Assembly (NCBI GenBank): GCA_964629875.1
Contig: CAZVRK010000002.1
Location: 62,001-126,000, forward strand
DNA: 64,000 bases
DNA from: UBA3495 sp964629875
Lineage (GTDB): Bacteria > Chloroflexota > Dehalococcoidia > Lucifugimonadales > UBA3495
Direction: 5' to 3'
Below the pieces are notes generated by a model. The model saw nothing but the letters and a program-made list of their open reading frames with translations. It had not been told where the DNA came from and ran no database searches. Below are positions 8,748-18,831 of the stretch, piece by piece; within the stretch, counting starts at the first letter, position 1; the number at the start of each line of letters is the position of its first letter. Made by a program: the position numbers and the translations under genes.

Positions 8748-10118
8748 TTAAGATGCATTTTCTGCAATACGATTTCTTAATCTCTCAGGGAGTTTGGGTA
8801 CAGGGATAATCCAATAACCTACTGCCGAGAGAAGATAGCAAATCACCAGCGGGACTAACGCCCAATAATAACTGCCTGTGAAATCATAAATTAGCCCCAT
8901 CCAAGCTGAAGTCCACATAGACAATAGCTGATCTGGTAAGTGCTGCCAGCCCCGAAGGGTCGCATATGCTGAACGACCATACAAATCACCCATTAATGCC
9001 CAATTTAGGGAATTGGCACTTTCTGCAAAGCCTAACATAATTGCGAAAATAGTCAGTTGCCACAGATTCCCACTTTGATCCAATATAAATAAAAACGAAA
9101 GTGCGCCTACTATCATGCAGAAGGAGCTAACTTTCTTTTTATTTATATAATGTTTTCTAGACCATCTATCGCCCCATACACCGACCAGAGGACCAAAACA
9201 AACTATACAAACCGCAACCAAACCTACGAATAGTGCCGACATTCGGATAGCTGAAGAGTCATCATTACTGACAGATCCCTGCAAATACCAAATCACTACT
9301 GGCGCAAGCATAAAAGTAGACCCAGAATGGACAGTATTACGTAATCCGGTTGCAGCGACTAGCAACCAATACGATGAGGTTTTCATAGCTTCTTTAGCAG
9401 TAAAATCTAATTCCACTTCATCAGCATCGCCCGAAGATACGCCTTGCTGATTTACGTCAATATCATTAGATACGTCAGTTGGGATGTCGCCATCTGGCAA
9501 CAATCCGATATTTTCAGGAGTTCGTTTTATTACGATACTTAACGGAAGCACAATCACAATTATTGCAACACCAGAAATGAACACCGCAGGCCTCCATCCA
9601 ACTGCAACAACAAGCCAGGCCGTAAGAGGTGCTACGAGTCCTCCAAGTCCATTTCCAATAGATACTACCGACATCGCAAAACCTCGGCGCCGCCTAAACC
9701 AATTGTTAACTGCAGCTGCCGACGCATTGTTATATCCGGAACGAAACCCCACTGATAACATCCCTAAGAATATCAAAACAAAAGATAGGTAACTTTGCGT
9801 AAAAGCCAACAACATAAAACCGACACCGGACATTACCCCGCCAAAAATCAACATGACTCTGGGACCGAATCGATCGGTTAGATAGCCGACTAACGGACCT
9901 TGAATTCCGCCTGCTAATCTACCAAGACTATCGGCAAATCCTATAGCGGCCGTACTTATGCCTAATTCTGCCTGTATTGGAACAACATAAACAGTAAATC
10001 CTCTGTTAAAAGTTCCATGTTTCATAGCGTCAGCTACAAGACTAGCTAAAACTATCCACCAGCCATAAAAGATCCGAGGCCTAGCTTTGATTTCTTCTTG
10101 TTTTGTCGGCTCACTCAT
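8748..10118 (-). CDS. MFS transporter (OFA / monocarboxylate-type)
   Basis: The 456-residue protein has twelve predicted transmembrane segments with a long polar loop in the middle (about residues 205-245), as in the major facilitator superfamily. FYGWWIVLAS at the N-terminus and GYLTDRFGPR after helix 2 (the motif A equivalent) resemble the oxalate:formate antiporter and monocarboxylate families. The substrate is unknown. It lies downstream of, and on the same strand as, a hydantoinase-type gene and another MFS gene, separated by 190 bases, so it may import a related cyclic amide or organic acid. The ATG at 10118 has only a weak ribosome site. Confidence 0.8.
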   Translation of the reverse strand: MSEPTKQEEIKARPRIFYGWWIVLASLVADAMKHGTFNRGFTVYVVPIQAELGISTAAIGFADSLGRLAGGIQGPLVGYLTDRFGPRVMLIFGGVMSGVGFMLLAFTQSYLSFVLIFLGMLSVGFRSGYNNASAAAVNNWFRRRRGFAMSVVSIGNGLGGLVAPLTAWLVVAVGWRPAVFISGVAIIVIVLPLSIVIKRTPENIGLLPDGDIPTDVSNDIDVNQQGVSSGDADEVELDFTAKEAMKTSSYWLLVAATGLRNTVHSGSTFMLAPVVIWYLQGSVSNDDSSAIRMSALFVGLVAVCIVCFGPLVGVWGDRWSRKHYINKKKVSSFCMIVGALSFLFILDQSGNLWQLTIFAIMLGFAESANSLNWALMGDLYGRSAYATLRGWQHLPDQLLSMWTSAWMGLIYDFTGSYYWALVPLVICYLLSAVGYWIIPVPKLPERLRNRIAENAS

Positions 10119-10308
10119 TAATTATTATTTACCATTTCCGTAATAGATATAAAGTCTTCCCCAGGCACAACCCATATGTATCGAAAGCTTCCGCAAACCA
10201 TTGATACATAAGCCAAGGATTAACTTCCATGACTCCTGAAGCACACACCGAAGCACGCGTACGGATTGATATGGACCAGCATATCCGACAAGGAAATCTA
10301 TTTTACAG

Positions 10309-11733
10309 TTAACACGAAGGTCTGTTTACTACTTCAGGCTGGACTTTTCTAGGTATGAACTTACCGGTTCCTATATCGGTCTTAAGCTCACCATTCTCAA
10401 CAGCTATTTGACCTCTCAGCATCGTCATCACAGGCCAACCTGCCGCTTCAAAGCCTTCCCAAATACTGTAATCAGAAATATGAAAATCATTCATTGTCAG
10501 TGGTCTCTGTATACTCGGATCTATAAAAACAATATCTGCATCACTGCCAGGAGCGATTACTCCTTTACGTGGATACAAACCCATAATTTTCGCCGCGTTA
10601 GTTGAAGTAATGTCAACGAATCTCTGTAGAGACATACCTCTACGTGAAACCCCTTCGCTATATGTCACACCTACACGGGTTTCCGCCCCGTTGTGACCAC
10701 CGGTTACATCTCTAACTGTTTTACCCTGTATTTTAAGATTCCAATCTGTGCAATATTCATCGGTTGCCATTGTGTGGAGTCCGCTCTGAACAATGCCCTT
10801 CCACAACGACTCCTGATCTTCAGGAGATTTAAGTGATGGATATGTATGGTATTTCATGCCATTTTCTTCTTTATAATTATCTGCGTTAAAGCAGCAATAA
10901 TTATGCAAGGTTTCACCATAAATCGCTTGACCATTAGACCGTGCTTCACCAATTGCATTGATTCCCTGTCTGGCGCTGACATGAACAAAATAAACTGGTG
11001 AACCGGTCCATTCAGAAACTCGTATTACTCTTCTGAACGACACATCTTCGGACTCATTACTGTGAACCAAATGCATATTCCACCATTCATTCCTTTCCTC
11101 TCGTGCCAACTTCTGATACATATGTTGGACCATATCATCGTCTTCAGAATGAACAAGCAACATTCCGCTATTTCTCTGTATTTGCTCCATCAGATCATGC
11201 AAATGGCCCATCCTGACCATTCTTGGTTCTCCTGACATTTCTGGTGGCCTGATGTTGGTTGTAAATATTTTCACAGAGGCAAATCCATCCTCTATATGTT
11301 CGTGCAATGATTCTAGTATTGGATCAGGAACATCACCTAACAACATTAGATGGTGGGCATAGTCTGCATATGATTTGCCCTTCCATACATCTGTTCTCTC
11401 GGCTATCGCGGTAGATATGTCTATACCGGGATATTGGATCGCAAAGTCCATTAACGTAGTAGTCCCTCCAAATAAAGCGGCCCTACTAACTTCGGGTGGA
11501 GGAGCTGTAGTTAGATTACCTGGGCCCATAATCGGAGCAGCTATGTGTGCATGAGGTTCTATTCCCCCAGGCACGACAATTTTACCGGAAGCATCAATTA
11601 TCTTAGCCGTTTCATCAGACATGGTTCCATTAGCTGCTACAGCTACTATTTTCTCTCCCTGGACAGCTATATCCCAATCACCAACCCCCCATGGTGTAAC
11701 AACTTGCCCATTGCGGATAATAAAATCCAACAC
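10309..11733 (-). CDS. dihydropyrimidinase / D-hydantoinase-family amidohydrolase
   Basis: The 474-residue protein belongs to the metal-dependent cyclic amidohydrolases, which open dihydropyrimidine, hydantoin or allantoin-like rings. His61 and His63 in EPHAHI are the first metal ligands. Lys155 in SVKIFTTN is at the place of the carboxylated bridging lysine. Further histidines occur in LLVHSEDDD and VYFVHVSARQG, and an Asp in MATDEYCTDW. It starts with GTG at 11733, supported by AGGAGG six bases upstream. It sits between two MFS genes on the same strand; the upstream MFS stop is 51 bases away, so these two are likely cotranscribed. The exact ring substrate cannot be read from the sequence. 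Confidence 0.85.
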   Translation of the reverse strand: MLDFIIRNGQVVTPWGVGDWDIAVQGEKIVAVAANGTMSDETAKIIDASGKIVVPGGIEPHAHIAAPIMGPGNLTTAPPPEVSRAALFGGTTTLMDFAIQYPGIDISTAIAERTDVWKGKSYADYAHHLMLLGDVPDPILESLHEHIEDGFASVKIFTTNIRPPEMSGEPRMVRMGHLHDLMEQIQRNSGMLLVHSEDDDMVQHMYQKLAREERNEWWNMHLVHSNESEDVSFRRVIRVSEWTGSPVYFVHVSARQGINAIGEARSNGQAIYGETLHNYCCFNADNYKEENGMKYHTYPSLKSPEDQESLWKGIVQSGLHTMATDEYCTDWNLKIQGKTVRDVTGGHNGAETRVGVTYSEGVSRRGMSLQRFVDITSTNAAKIMGLYPRKGVIAPGSDADIVFIDPSIQRPLTMNDFHISDYSIWEGFEAAGWPVMTMLRGQIAVENGELKTDIGTGKFIPRKVQPEVVNRPSC

Positions 11734-11784
11734 TGTTAGCCTCCTAAATCCATACCGATTCAGCTATATTTACATGAAGAATGA

Positions 11785-13146
11785 CTAATCACCTTGTACT
11801 GGAGATGTCTGAGCTTCTCCAGATCCTGCATGCTCTGGTAGAAAATCTTCCCAGTCAGGAACTTGCTCTTTGTGGGTAGTAGGTAAAAGGATTATTGAAA
11901 GTACACCAATGGCACTAAGAACTAATGACAAAACCATTGTACTTGTGAACGTTCCCGTAACGTCTCTAAGAATACCGCCCAAAACTGCCCCTGTCGCCAT
12001 TCCCAGTCCAGCACCCATCATTTGCCATCCGTAAGTAGTTCCAACCGGCGCTCTACCATAATATTGGCGATTTATTATGGGGAATGCACTCATCTCCCCT
12101 CCGAATCCAATCCCGAACAGGACAGCAAAGGCATAAAACATCCATACTTCAGTAGCGAAAAACAATATAAATATGGGAAGAACTTGTAAGAAAAAACAGG
12201 TGGCCATCACCCATTTACTTCCTATGCTGTCGGCTGCTATTGGAACCCCAAAACGAGTAATCGTGCTTGTGACAGACAAAGTCACAAATGCTCCGCCTGC
12301 CGCGCCGAGGCTTAGGCCTCTATCTACAGCCATTGCGACTAAATAAACTAGGATAATGGCATGCCCAGCACAACCCCAATAGTGAATACCTATAAGGTTC
12401 CAAAAAGCTGGTGTCCTCCATGCCCTATGAAGGAAGGTTCTTGTCCGAACCTTGGCTGCTTCACCTTTTTGAGATTTTTGAATCGGTTCGCTCTCATCTG
12501 CTCCAAAAGGCCGTAACCCGATGTCCGCCGGTTCATTATAAAAGACAAAAACCAAGGATAATAATATTAACCCGCCACCGACTCCAGGTAATATGAATGC
12601 CCATGAAAGACCCAATTGATTCAGTATGAGCAACATTATCGGGCCCCAGACCAGAGGACCCAATCCTTGCGATGATTGTAAGATTCCCATACCTACACCG
12701 AGACGCTTTCTAAACCAAAAGGTTACTGAAACAGTCAAGGGAACTTGAAAAATAGCCATTGAAAGACTGACGATAACACCAAAAAATAGATAAAACTGCC
12801 ACAAGTGAGAACCCATATATCCGATCATCCCAGTTGCAGCCATTCCAATCAGGAATAGCACCCCACCAATAGCCATTGTCCATCGAGCACCGTACCGGTC
12901 TCCTAACCAACCTGCGGTAGGTCCAAATAAACCCGAGACAATCCATTGTAGTGAAAACCCTATCCCAACGGCCCCATAACTCCACTGGAAGAAGTCCACT
13001 ATTACAGGTAGTAAGATACTCGAAGAAGTCCTAACTCCCGAAGTGGCTAATCTCATCACAGCAGCTGCAAGAACTATAAACCAAGCATAGTGCACGTTTT
13101 TACCAGCAAACACCATGGAGTTAGGCTGTAAGTTAAACTTAGACAT
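11785..13146 (-). CDS. MFS transporter
   Basis: The 453-residue protein has about twelve transmembrane helices and a central hydrophilic loop (about 205-240). The segment GWLGDRYGARW after helix 2 is a motif A match. It is first in a minus-strand pair with the hydantoinase-type amidohydrolase, which suggests it imports that enzyme's substrate. It is a distant paralogue of the MFS proteins at 8748-10118 and 29767-32420. GTGAGGCG precedes the ATG at 13146. It is divergent from the copper ATPase gene across 131 bases. Confidence 0.8.
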   Translation of the reverse strand: MSKFNLQPNSMVFAGKNVHYAWFIVLAAAVMRLATSGVRTSSSILLPVIVDFFQWSYGAVGIGFSLQWIVSGLFGPTAGWLGDRYGARWTMAIGGVLFLIGMAATGMIGYMGSHLWQFYLFFGVIVSLSMAIFQVPLTVSVTFWFRKRLGVGMGILQSSQGLGPLVWGPIMLLILNQLGLSWAFILPGVGGGLILLSLVFVFYNEPADIGLRPFGADESEPIQKSQKGEAAKVRTRTFLHRAWRTPAFWNLIGIHYWGCAGHAIILVYLVAMAVDRGLSLGAAGGAFVTLSVTSTITRFGVPIAADSIGSKWVMATCFFLQVLPIFILFFATEVWMFYAFAVLFGIGFGGEMSAFPIINRQYYGRAPVGTTYGWQMMGAGLGMATGAVLGGILRDVTGTFTSTMVLSLVLSAIGVLSIILLPTTHKEQVPDWEDFLPEHAGSGEAQTSPVQGD

Positions 13147-13277
13147 GCAGGGCGCCTCACAATCTAGGTAGGTGTAATCCTGATACTAACCCTCTGATAT
13201 GTCAAGGAGTTCGGACACTGGATCAATAGCACACAAAGCAATTACCGTATTACAATGACGTTAAGAGCGAAGCAAAT

Positions 13278-15779
13278 ATGGAAAATCAATCAAATAAGCA
13301 AGTCAGTATCCCAATAAACGGCATGACATGTGCAGCATGTGTTTCCCACGTCGAGGCTGCTTTGTCCAGTATCGATGGGATAGTCGAGTCTTCAGTTAAC
13401 CTAGCGACTAACAGAGCATTAATTCGGGTGGATACAGACATATCAACATCTCTAATTCAAGAGACCGTTTCTAATGCTGGCTATCAAGTCGGAACAGAGA
13501 ATAGAATAATTCGCATAGAAGGCATGACTTGCTCGGCCTGTGTGAGCCACGTTGAAGCCGCTTTGAACACCGTATCAGGAATTACCAACTCTAGCGTCAA
13601 TTTAGCCACAGGAAATGCCTCAGTCGAATTCGTGCCAGGATTGCTTAACATAGACGATCTGCAGAATTCAGTAGCACAATCCGGATATAAAGCGAATATC
13701 ACCAACTTAGACCTTAGAGAAAATTATCCGGACCGCACCGCCCATACAAAACATCTTCAATCCCGATTAATCTTCTCAATAATCGGCTCGTTCCTAATCT
13801 TCACAGTATCGTTTGAGCTATTCCCCTGGGTCACATATTTAAAGACAATCCCAGCTTATAAACTCTCTATATGGGCTATAGCAACTCCGATACAATTCTG
13901 GACAGGGTGGATGTTTTATTCGTCTGGAATAAAGGCGTTGAAGCACGGTAGCCCGAACATGCACACTCTAGTAGCGCTTGGTACTAGTGTCGCATACGGG
14001 TACAGCTCATTCATAGTTGCACTAAGCTTTGTATCTCCTCAATTACTATTATTATCCGGCCTTAATGATGATCTGTTTTTTGGCACGGCTGCAATTATTA
14101 TCACGCTTGTAATATTTGGTAGATATTTAGAATCTCGGTCTCTAAGCCGAACATCAGAAGCCATCAGGCAATTAATTCAGATGCAGCCGACAACTGCGAA
14201 TATAGAAACCGACGGGCAAGAGACGAGGGTTTCTATAGACCTCCTCAAAATAGATGATCTAATAATCATAAAGCCAGGAGACGGTATTCCAGCTGACGGA
14301 GAAATTGTGGAAGGGCACTCAAGCGTAGATGAATCCATGATAAGCGGCGAGAGTCTCCCTGTGGACAAATCAAAGGGGGATCCTGTATATGCAGCCAGTC
14401 TAAACCATAACGGGTACTTCAAGTTCCGAGCAACGGAAGTAGGCTCCAACACGGTCTTATCGAATATAATAAGACTAGTCGAAGAAGCTCAAGCTTCTAA
14501 GGCTCCTATCCAGAGAATCGCAGACAAAGTAGCAGCGTATTTCGTTCCGGCTGTGGGTATAGTAGCTCTTATAGCATTTATTTCTTGGATGGTTCTAGGA
14601 CCCGATCCACAAATTACCGTGGCCACGCTTGTACTAGTATCAGTGCTTATAATAGCCTGTCCTTGCGCTCTGGGACTGGCTACGCCCACAGCAATTATCG
14701 TTGGTATCGGCAAGGCCGCTCAAAATGGGATATTAATTCATAGTGCTGAAGCACTAGAGACACTGCATAAAATAGATTATCTCGTATTAGATAAAACTGG
14801 AACTATCACTGAAGGCAAACCCTCATTAACGGATATCATTCCTGCTCCTGATCACGACTATGACTCTAATTACATATTATCCATGGCGGCTTCAGCAGAA
14901 AAATATTCAGAGCACCCTCTAGCCCAGTCTGTTCTCCAGGCCGCTGCTGATCGAGGGATCATTATCGATCAAGCCGATTCATTTGAATCTTTTCAGGGGC
15001 TTGGAGTAAAAGCCTATATCGACGCTAAAACTATTTGTGTCGGTAACGCAGCGATGATGGCTGCGGAAAATATTAATATCAAACATATGCATACAAACGA
15101 GCAAAATTTGGGGAGATCCGGGAAAACGCCAATATACGTCTCTGAAAATGCCACATGCTTAGGACTAATTGGAATTGCCGATACAGCTAGACCAAGCTCT
15201 TCACATGCCGTGGCTGCCTTGGCTAATATGGGATTAGAGATAGAAATCGCTACGGGAGACACTTCTGAAACCGCCCAATGCATAGCGAATGAAGTAGGCA
15301 TCCCTGCAGTCCGGTCAGGACTTCTCCCCGCTGATAAAGTGCAAGCAATCAAAGACTTGCAATCTCAAGGAAGGATTGTTGCAATGGTCGGCGACGGCGT
15401 TAATGATGCCGCAGCGTTAGCACAAGCTGATGTGGGAATCGCTATGGGCTCAGGGTCCGATATATCGGTCGCAGCGTCTGATATAACATTAATCAGAAAC
15501 GACCTAACATCAGTAGGAAAATCTCTGGAGTTAAGCCATTCGACAATACGTATCATAAAACAAAACCTATTCTGGGCATTCTTCTACAACATATTGCTCA
15601 TTCCCGTAGCTGCGGGACTACTATACCCTATATTTAACTTATACGGGTCCGTTCCTACTTACATGTATTTCTTGATTGGCGATTCTGGTTTCCTCAACCC
15701 AATAGTAGCTGCTTGTGCAATGGCCATAAGCTCAGTTACAGTAGTTACAAATTCACTGCGCTTAAGAGCAACAAGATAA
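13278..15779 (+). CDS. copA: copper-translocating P1B-type ATPase CopA
   Basis: The 833-residue protein exports Cu(I) from the cytoplasm. Two N-terminal heavy-metal-associated domains carry GMTCAAC (Cys18/Cys21) and GMTCSAC (Cys85/Cys88). The transmembrane metal site is the CPC triad at 461-463. The phosphorylated aspartate is about Asp505 in DKTGT. The nucleotide-binding domain has the SEHPLAQ block, and the hinge is GDGVND near residue 706. CPC plus two CxxC HMA domains favours copper over zinc or cadmium. It is followed 46 bases later by a small YHS-domain gene, probably its metal-binding partner. No CsoR, CueR or CopY regulator gene is adjacent, and I see no convincing operator in 13147-13277. 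Confidence 0.93.
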   Translation: MENQSNKQVSIPINGMTCAACVSHVEAALSSIDGIVESSVNLATNRALIRVDTDISTSLIQETVSNAGYQVGTENRIIRIEGMTCSACVSHVEAALNTVSGITNSSVNLATGNASVEFVPGLLNIDDLQNSVAQSGYKANITNLDLRENYPDRTAHTKHLQSRLIFSIIGSFLIFTVSFELFPWVTYLKTIPAYKLSIWAIATPIQFWTGWMFYSSGIKALKHGSPNMHTLVALGTSVAYGYSSFIVALSFVSPQLLLLSGLNDDLFFGTAAIIITLVIFGRYLESRSLSRTSEAIRQLIQMQPTTANIETDGQETRVSIDLLKIDDLIIIKPGDGIPADGEIVEGHSSVDESMISGESLPVDKSKGDPVYAASLNHNGYFKFRATEVGSNTVLSNIIRLVEEAQASKAPIQRIADKVAAYFVPAVGIVALIAFISWMVLGPDPQITVATLVLVSVLIIACPCALGLATPTAIIVGIGKAAQNGILIHSAEALETLHKIDYLVLDKTGTITEGKPSLTDIIPAPDHDYDSNYILSMAASAEKYSEHPLAQSVLQAAADRGIIIDQADSFESFQGLGVKAYIDAKTICVGNAAMMAAENINIKHMHTNEQNLGRSGKTPIYVSENATCLGLIGIADTARPSSSHAVAALANMGLEIEIATGDTSETAQCIANEVGIPAVRSGLLPADKVQAIKDLQSQGRIVAMVGDGVNDAAALAQADVGIAMGSGSDISVAASDITLIRNDLTSVGKSLELSHSTIRIIKQNLFWAFFYNILLIPVAAGLLYPIFNLYGSVPTYMYFLIGDSGFLNPIVAACAMAISSVTVVTNSLRLRATR

Positions 15780-15825
15780 TCAAATATTAAAAAGCGTAAT
15801 TATAAAAATTGAAAGGAACTTACAG

Positions 15826-16053
15826 TTGCCTGATGCCATAGACCCTATATGTTTGATGAAAGTAGATACGGAAAATCCTTCTGGGGGATCGTGCGAGCAC
15901 GAGGAACAAACTTATTATTTTTGCGCCCCCGGGTGCAGAATAGCTTTCCAGAAAGATCCACAAACCTATCTGGCAGATGACTGGAAAGGCTTACCCATGG
16001 CCTCACCAAAACCGGAGCCACTACTTTTAAGATTATTTAAAAAAGGCCGCTAA
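15826..16053 (+). CDS. YHS-domain metal-binding protein
   Basis: This 75-residue protein begins with the YHS signature: DPICLMKV near residue 5, then a Tyr-Tyr-Phe-Cys followed by CxxxF (FCAPGCRIAF). YHS domains bind metals and are often encoded beside copper ATPases or fused to them. The canonical Gly of DPxCGM is Leu here. A TTG start at 15826 is supported by AAAGGAA seven bases upstream; there is no better ATG. It follows copA on the same strand and probably acts as a copper-binding accessory. Its last four bases overlap the end of the convergent secA gene. Confidence 0.75.
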   Translation: MPDAIDPICLMKVDTENPSGGSCEHEEQTYYFCAPGCRIAFQKDPQTYLADDWKGLPMASPKPEPLLLRLFKKGR

Positions 16054-18659
16054 GTATTCGCACCACAACAGCGCTTATATTTACGCCCGCTGCCGCAAGG
16101 ACACGTGGTATTCCTACCTATCTTGGGACCACCAGGAGAAACACGAACGCTATTAGTCACAGTCTTGCTTGAACTATCATTAGTGGCAGTCCTGCCACGT
16201 CTGCCGCTTGCCCTAGCTTCCTGACCAACATCTACATGAAAAAGTGTATGTACTACGTCGTGCTGCATGCGCTGGAGCAATTCCTGGAATGTTTTGTGCC
16301 CTTCAGTACGGTACATCACCAACGGGTCCCTCTGTCCAATAGCATGCAGACTTATGCCTGTCCTAAGATTTTCCATAGTCGTCAGATGTTGAACCCAATG
16401 AAAATCTATCGCCCGTAGCAACAGAAGACGTTCCGCCTCTCTAGCTTCATCCCCTAATGCATTTTCCCATGTCGAATAAACAGCCTCTGCATGATCTGCT
16501 AGGATTTTTTCGACAGCATCTTTGCGATAAGTAATTAGTTGTTCTTCACTTTTGATCTCGTCAGGTAAGTCACATATCAATTGCAATTCAGATATGAACC
16601 CTAATGCATTCCAATCATCACTATGGCGCGATGGGAGAAATTGTCTGATCAGATCATCAAATTCCTGTCTGACCATACCCAAAATACGCTCTCTCAGATT
16701 ATCTCCCCTAAGAATTCTCTGACGATCGCTATATATAATCTCTCTCTGGGTATTTAAAACATCATCAAAATTAAGCAGATGCTTCCTGATATCAAAATGA
16801 TATCCTTCCACCTTAACTTGTGCCCCGCCAATCGATTTAGTTATCAGCTTATTCTCTACTGGCAAATCTTCCTCCATGCCAGTCCAACTCATAACTGATT
16901 TGATGCGTTCTCCCCCAAATCTCTGCATTAACTCATCTTCTAAAGAGACATAAAATTGAGAACTGCCAGGGTCACCTTGCCTCCCTGAACGCCCCCTTAG
17001 CTGGTTATCTACTCGCCTGGCATCATGGTGCTCAGTTCCAATAACATGTAATCCGCCTAATTCAACGACTTGTGAATGTTCTTGTCCCCAATCAGCTCTC
17101 GAGGTATCCGATCCGCCCAATACGATATCTGTCCCTCTACCGGCCATATTAGTTGACACTGTAACCGCATTTAGCCGCCCCGCTTGAGCAATAATAGATG
17201 CCTCGTGTTCATGATTCTTGGCATTTAGAACTTGATGCCCGACACCTCTTTGCTTTAAAACACCACTCAGTTCTTCAGATGATTCCACTGAAGTAGTACC
17301 GACTAAAACTGGCCTTCCGCTGTCATTCACTTCAACAATATCTTCAACGACAGCTTTCCATTTCGCTTCTCTGGTTTGATATACCATGTCTGACGCATCG
17401 CCTCTTACCATCGGCAGATTTGTTGGTATTGTGGCTACTTCTAATCCATAAATTTTGTAAAACTCATCAGCCTCTGTTGCTGCCGTACCAGTCATTCCCG
17501 ATAATTTTTGGTACATCCTAAAATAATTTTGAAGTGTGACTGTCGCGTATGTAATACTCTCTCTTTGAATTTTTATCCCTTCCTTAGCTTCAACTGCCTG
17601 ATGGAGGCCATCTGACCACCTTCTACCAAACTGTAATCTGCCAGTAAATTCATCAACTATGACAACTTCACCGTCTCGTATTACATAGTCCTTGTCCCGT
17701 CTCTTCTGAACATGAGCTGTTAGAGCGTTCTCTACATAATGAACCAGATGATAGTTTTCTGGATCATATAAATTATCAACTTTAATCCAACCTTCTATTT
17801 TTTCGATCGCTTCAGGAGTCATGGATATCGCTTGAGTGCGTTCATCGATCGTAAAGTCTTCTTCCGCATGCAACCGTGGCACTAATCTAGAAAAGGTATA
17901 ATAATGATCGACCGGATCCTGAGCGGGTCCGCTGATGATAAGAGGTGTTCTGGCTTCATCTATGAGAATGTTGTCAACCTCATCCACTATGGCGAAATTA
18001 AGATCGCGTTGAACTAACTCTGCCGCCTCTACAGCCATATTATCTCTTAGATAATCAAACCCAAATTCATTGTTTGTTCCATACAGAACATCGGTCGCAT
18101 AAGCATCTGAACGAGTTGCCGGCTTTAAGTACTTGGTACCATCCGGTCCATTTTCGACATCAGGATCAAAAATAAAATCTCCACCATGCTGTAGACAACC
18201 CACCGTTAGCCCCAAAGCATGGTAGATAGGCCCCATCCAAACTGGATCTCGGCGAGACAGGTAATCATTTACTGTAACTACATGTACCCCTTTACCAGTC
18301 AGAGCATTCAGGTATGTAGGCAAAGTCGCTGCCAGTGTTTTTCCTTCACCAGTCCGCATTTCCGCTATTTGGCCATTATGCAGGACTATCCCACCAACGA
18401 GCTGTGCATCGTAGTGACGTTGCCCAATGGTCCTCCGAGCAGTCTCACGTAATACTGCATAAGCTTCAACTAACAAATCATCGAGTGTTTCGCCAGAACC
18501 TAACCTCTCCTTAAATTGTTCCGTCTTCGCAAACAACTCAGTATCAGCTAAGCCTCTAATTTCGTCTTCCAAGCTGTTAATTTTATTTACAATTGGAATG
18601 AGTTTCTCAGCAGTTTTTTCACTGCTATCGCCTATCATTTTACGAAGAAGGGACACCAT
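16050..18659 (-). CDS. secA: preprotein translocase ATPase SecA
   Basis: The 869-residue protein drives post-translational export through SecYEG. It has the Walker A motif GEGKT at 104-108, a DEAD-like segment DEVDNILIDEARTPLI, the preprotein cross-linking and helical scaffold regions, GRGTDI in the second nucleotide-binding fold, and RGRSGRQGDPGSS. The C-terminus ends in the zinc-binding CPCGSGRKYKRCC motif, which binds SecB or ribosomes. Length is normal. The ATG at 18659 has GGTGAT four bases upstream; an alternative ATG seven codons in is less likely because MVSLL is the usual beginning. It stands alone, convergent with the YHS gene with a 4-base overlap. Confidence 0.96.
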   Translation of the reverse strand: MVSLLRKMIGDSSEKTAEKLIPIVNKINSLEDEIRGLADTELFAKTEQFKERLGSGETLDDLLVEAYAVLRETARRTIGQRHYDAQLVGGIVLHNGQIAEMRTGEGKTLAATLPTYLNALTGKGVHVVTVNDYLSRRDPVWMGPIYHALGLTVGCLQHGGDFIFDPDVENGPDGTKYLKPATRSDAYATDVLYGTNNEFGFDYLRDNMAVEAAELVQRDLNFAIVDEVDNILIDEARTPLIISGPAQDPVDHYYTFSRLVPRLHAEEDFTIDERTQAISMTPEAIEKIEGWIKVDNLYDPENYHLVHYVENALTAHVQKRRDKDYVIRDGEVVIVDEFTGRLQFGRRWSDGLHQAVEAKEGIKIQRESITYATVTLQNYFRMYQKLSGMTGTAATEADEFYKIYGLEVATIPTNLPMVRGDASDMVYQTREAKWKAVVEDIVEVNDSGRPVLVGTTSVESSEELSGVLKQRGVGHQVLNAKNHEHEASIIAQAGRLNAVTVSTNMAGRGTDIVLGGSDTSRADWGQEHSQVVELGGLHVIGTEHHDARRVDNQLRGRSGRQGDPGSSQFYVSLEDELMQRFGGERIKSVMSWTGMEEDLPVENKLITKSIGGAQVKVEGYHFDIRKHLLNFDDVLNTQREIIYSDRQRILRGDNLRERILGMVRQEFDDLIRQFLPSRHSDDWNALGFISELQLICDLPDEIKSEEQLITYRKDAVEKILADHAEAVYSTWENALGDEAREAERLLLLRAIDFHWVQHLTTMENLRTGISLHAIGQRDPLVMYRTEGHKTFQELLQRMQHDVVHTLFHVDVGQEARASGRRGRTATNDSSSKTVTNSVRVSPGGPKIGRNTTCPCGSGRKYKRCCGANT

Positions 18660-18774
18660 ACGTTATCACCACAATGTATCTATATAAGATTTCCGTTTCT
18701 TGGCAAGCAATAATACCATTTTACCCGAGTGGATAGTTCCTTGCATCAAATATCAAACACAAAACAACATCCAA

Positions 18775-18803
18775 TTGACTACGCCATGTTTACATCCTAT
18801 GAT
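18775..18803 (+). promoter_or_regulatory. candidate sigma-70-type promoter of the alpha/beta hydrolase gene
   Basis: TTGACT at 18775-18780 and TATGAT at 18798-18803 are separated by 17 bases and sit about 30 bases before the ATG at 18832. The remainder of 18660-18774, divergent from secA, shows no ORF or hairpin. Confidence 0.55.
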
Positions 18804-18831
18804 CCATTTGAACCTACGGAGGTAAATAATT

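Noticed and set aside
10228..10311. 27-codon plus-strand ORF starting MTPEAHTEAR in the gap between MFS and hydantoinase genes
   Set aside because: It vaguely resembles the N-terminus of type I restriction R subunits but is too short, lacks a ribosome site and overlaps the hydantoinase end; no support for a gene or pseudogene.
13147..13277. Copper-responsive operator between MFS and copA
   Set aside because: No clear CsoR, CueR or CopY-type dyad is visible, so no regulatory site is claimed.
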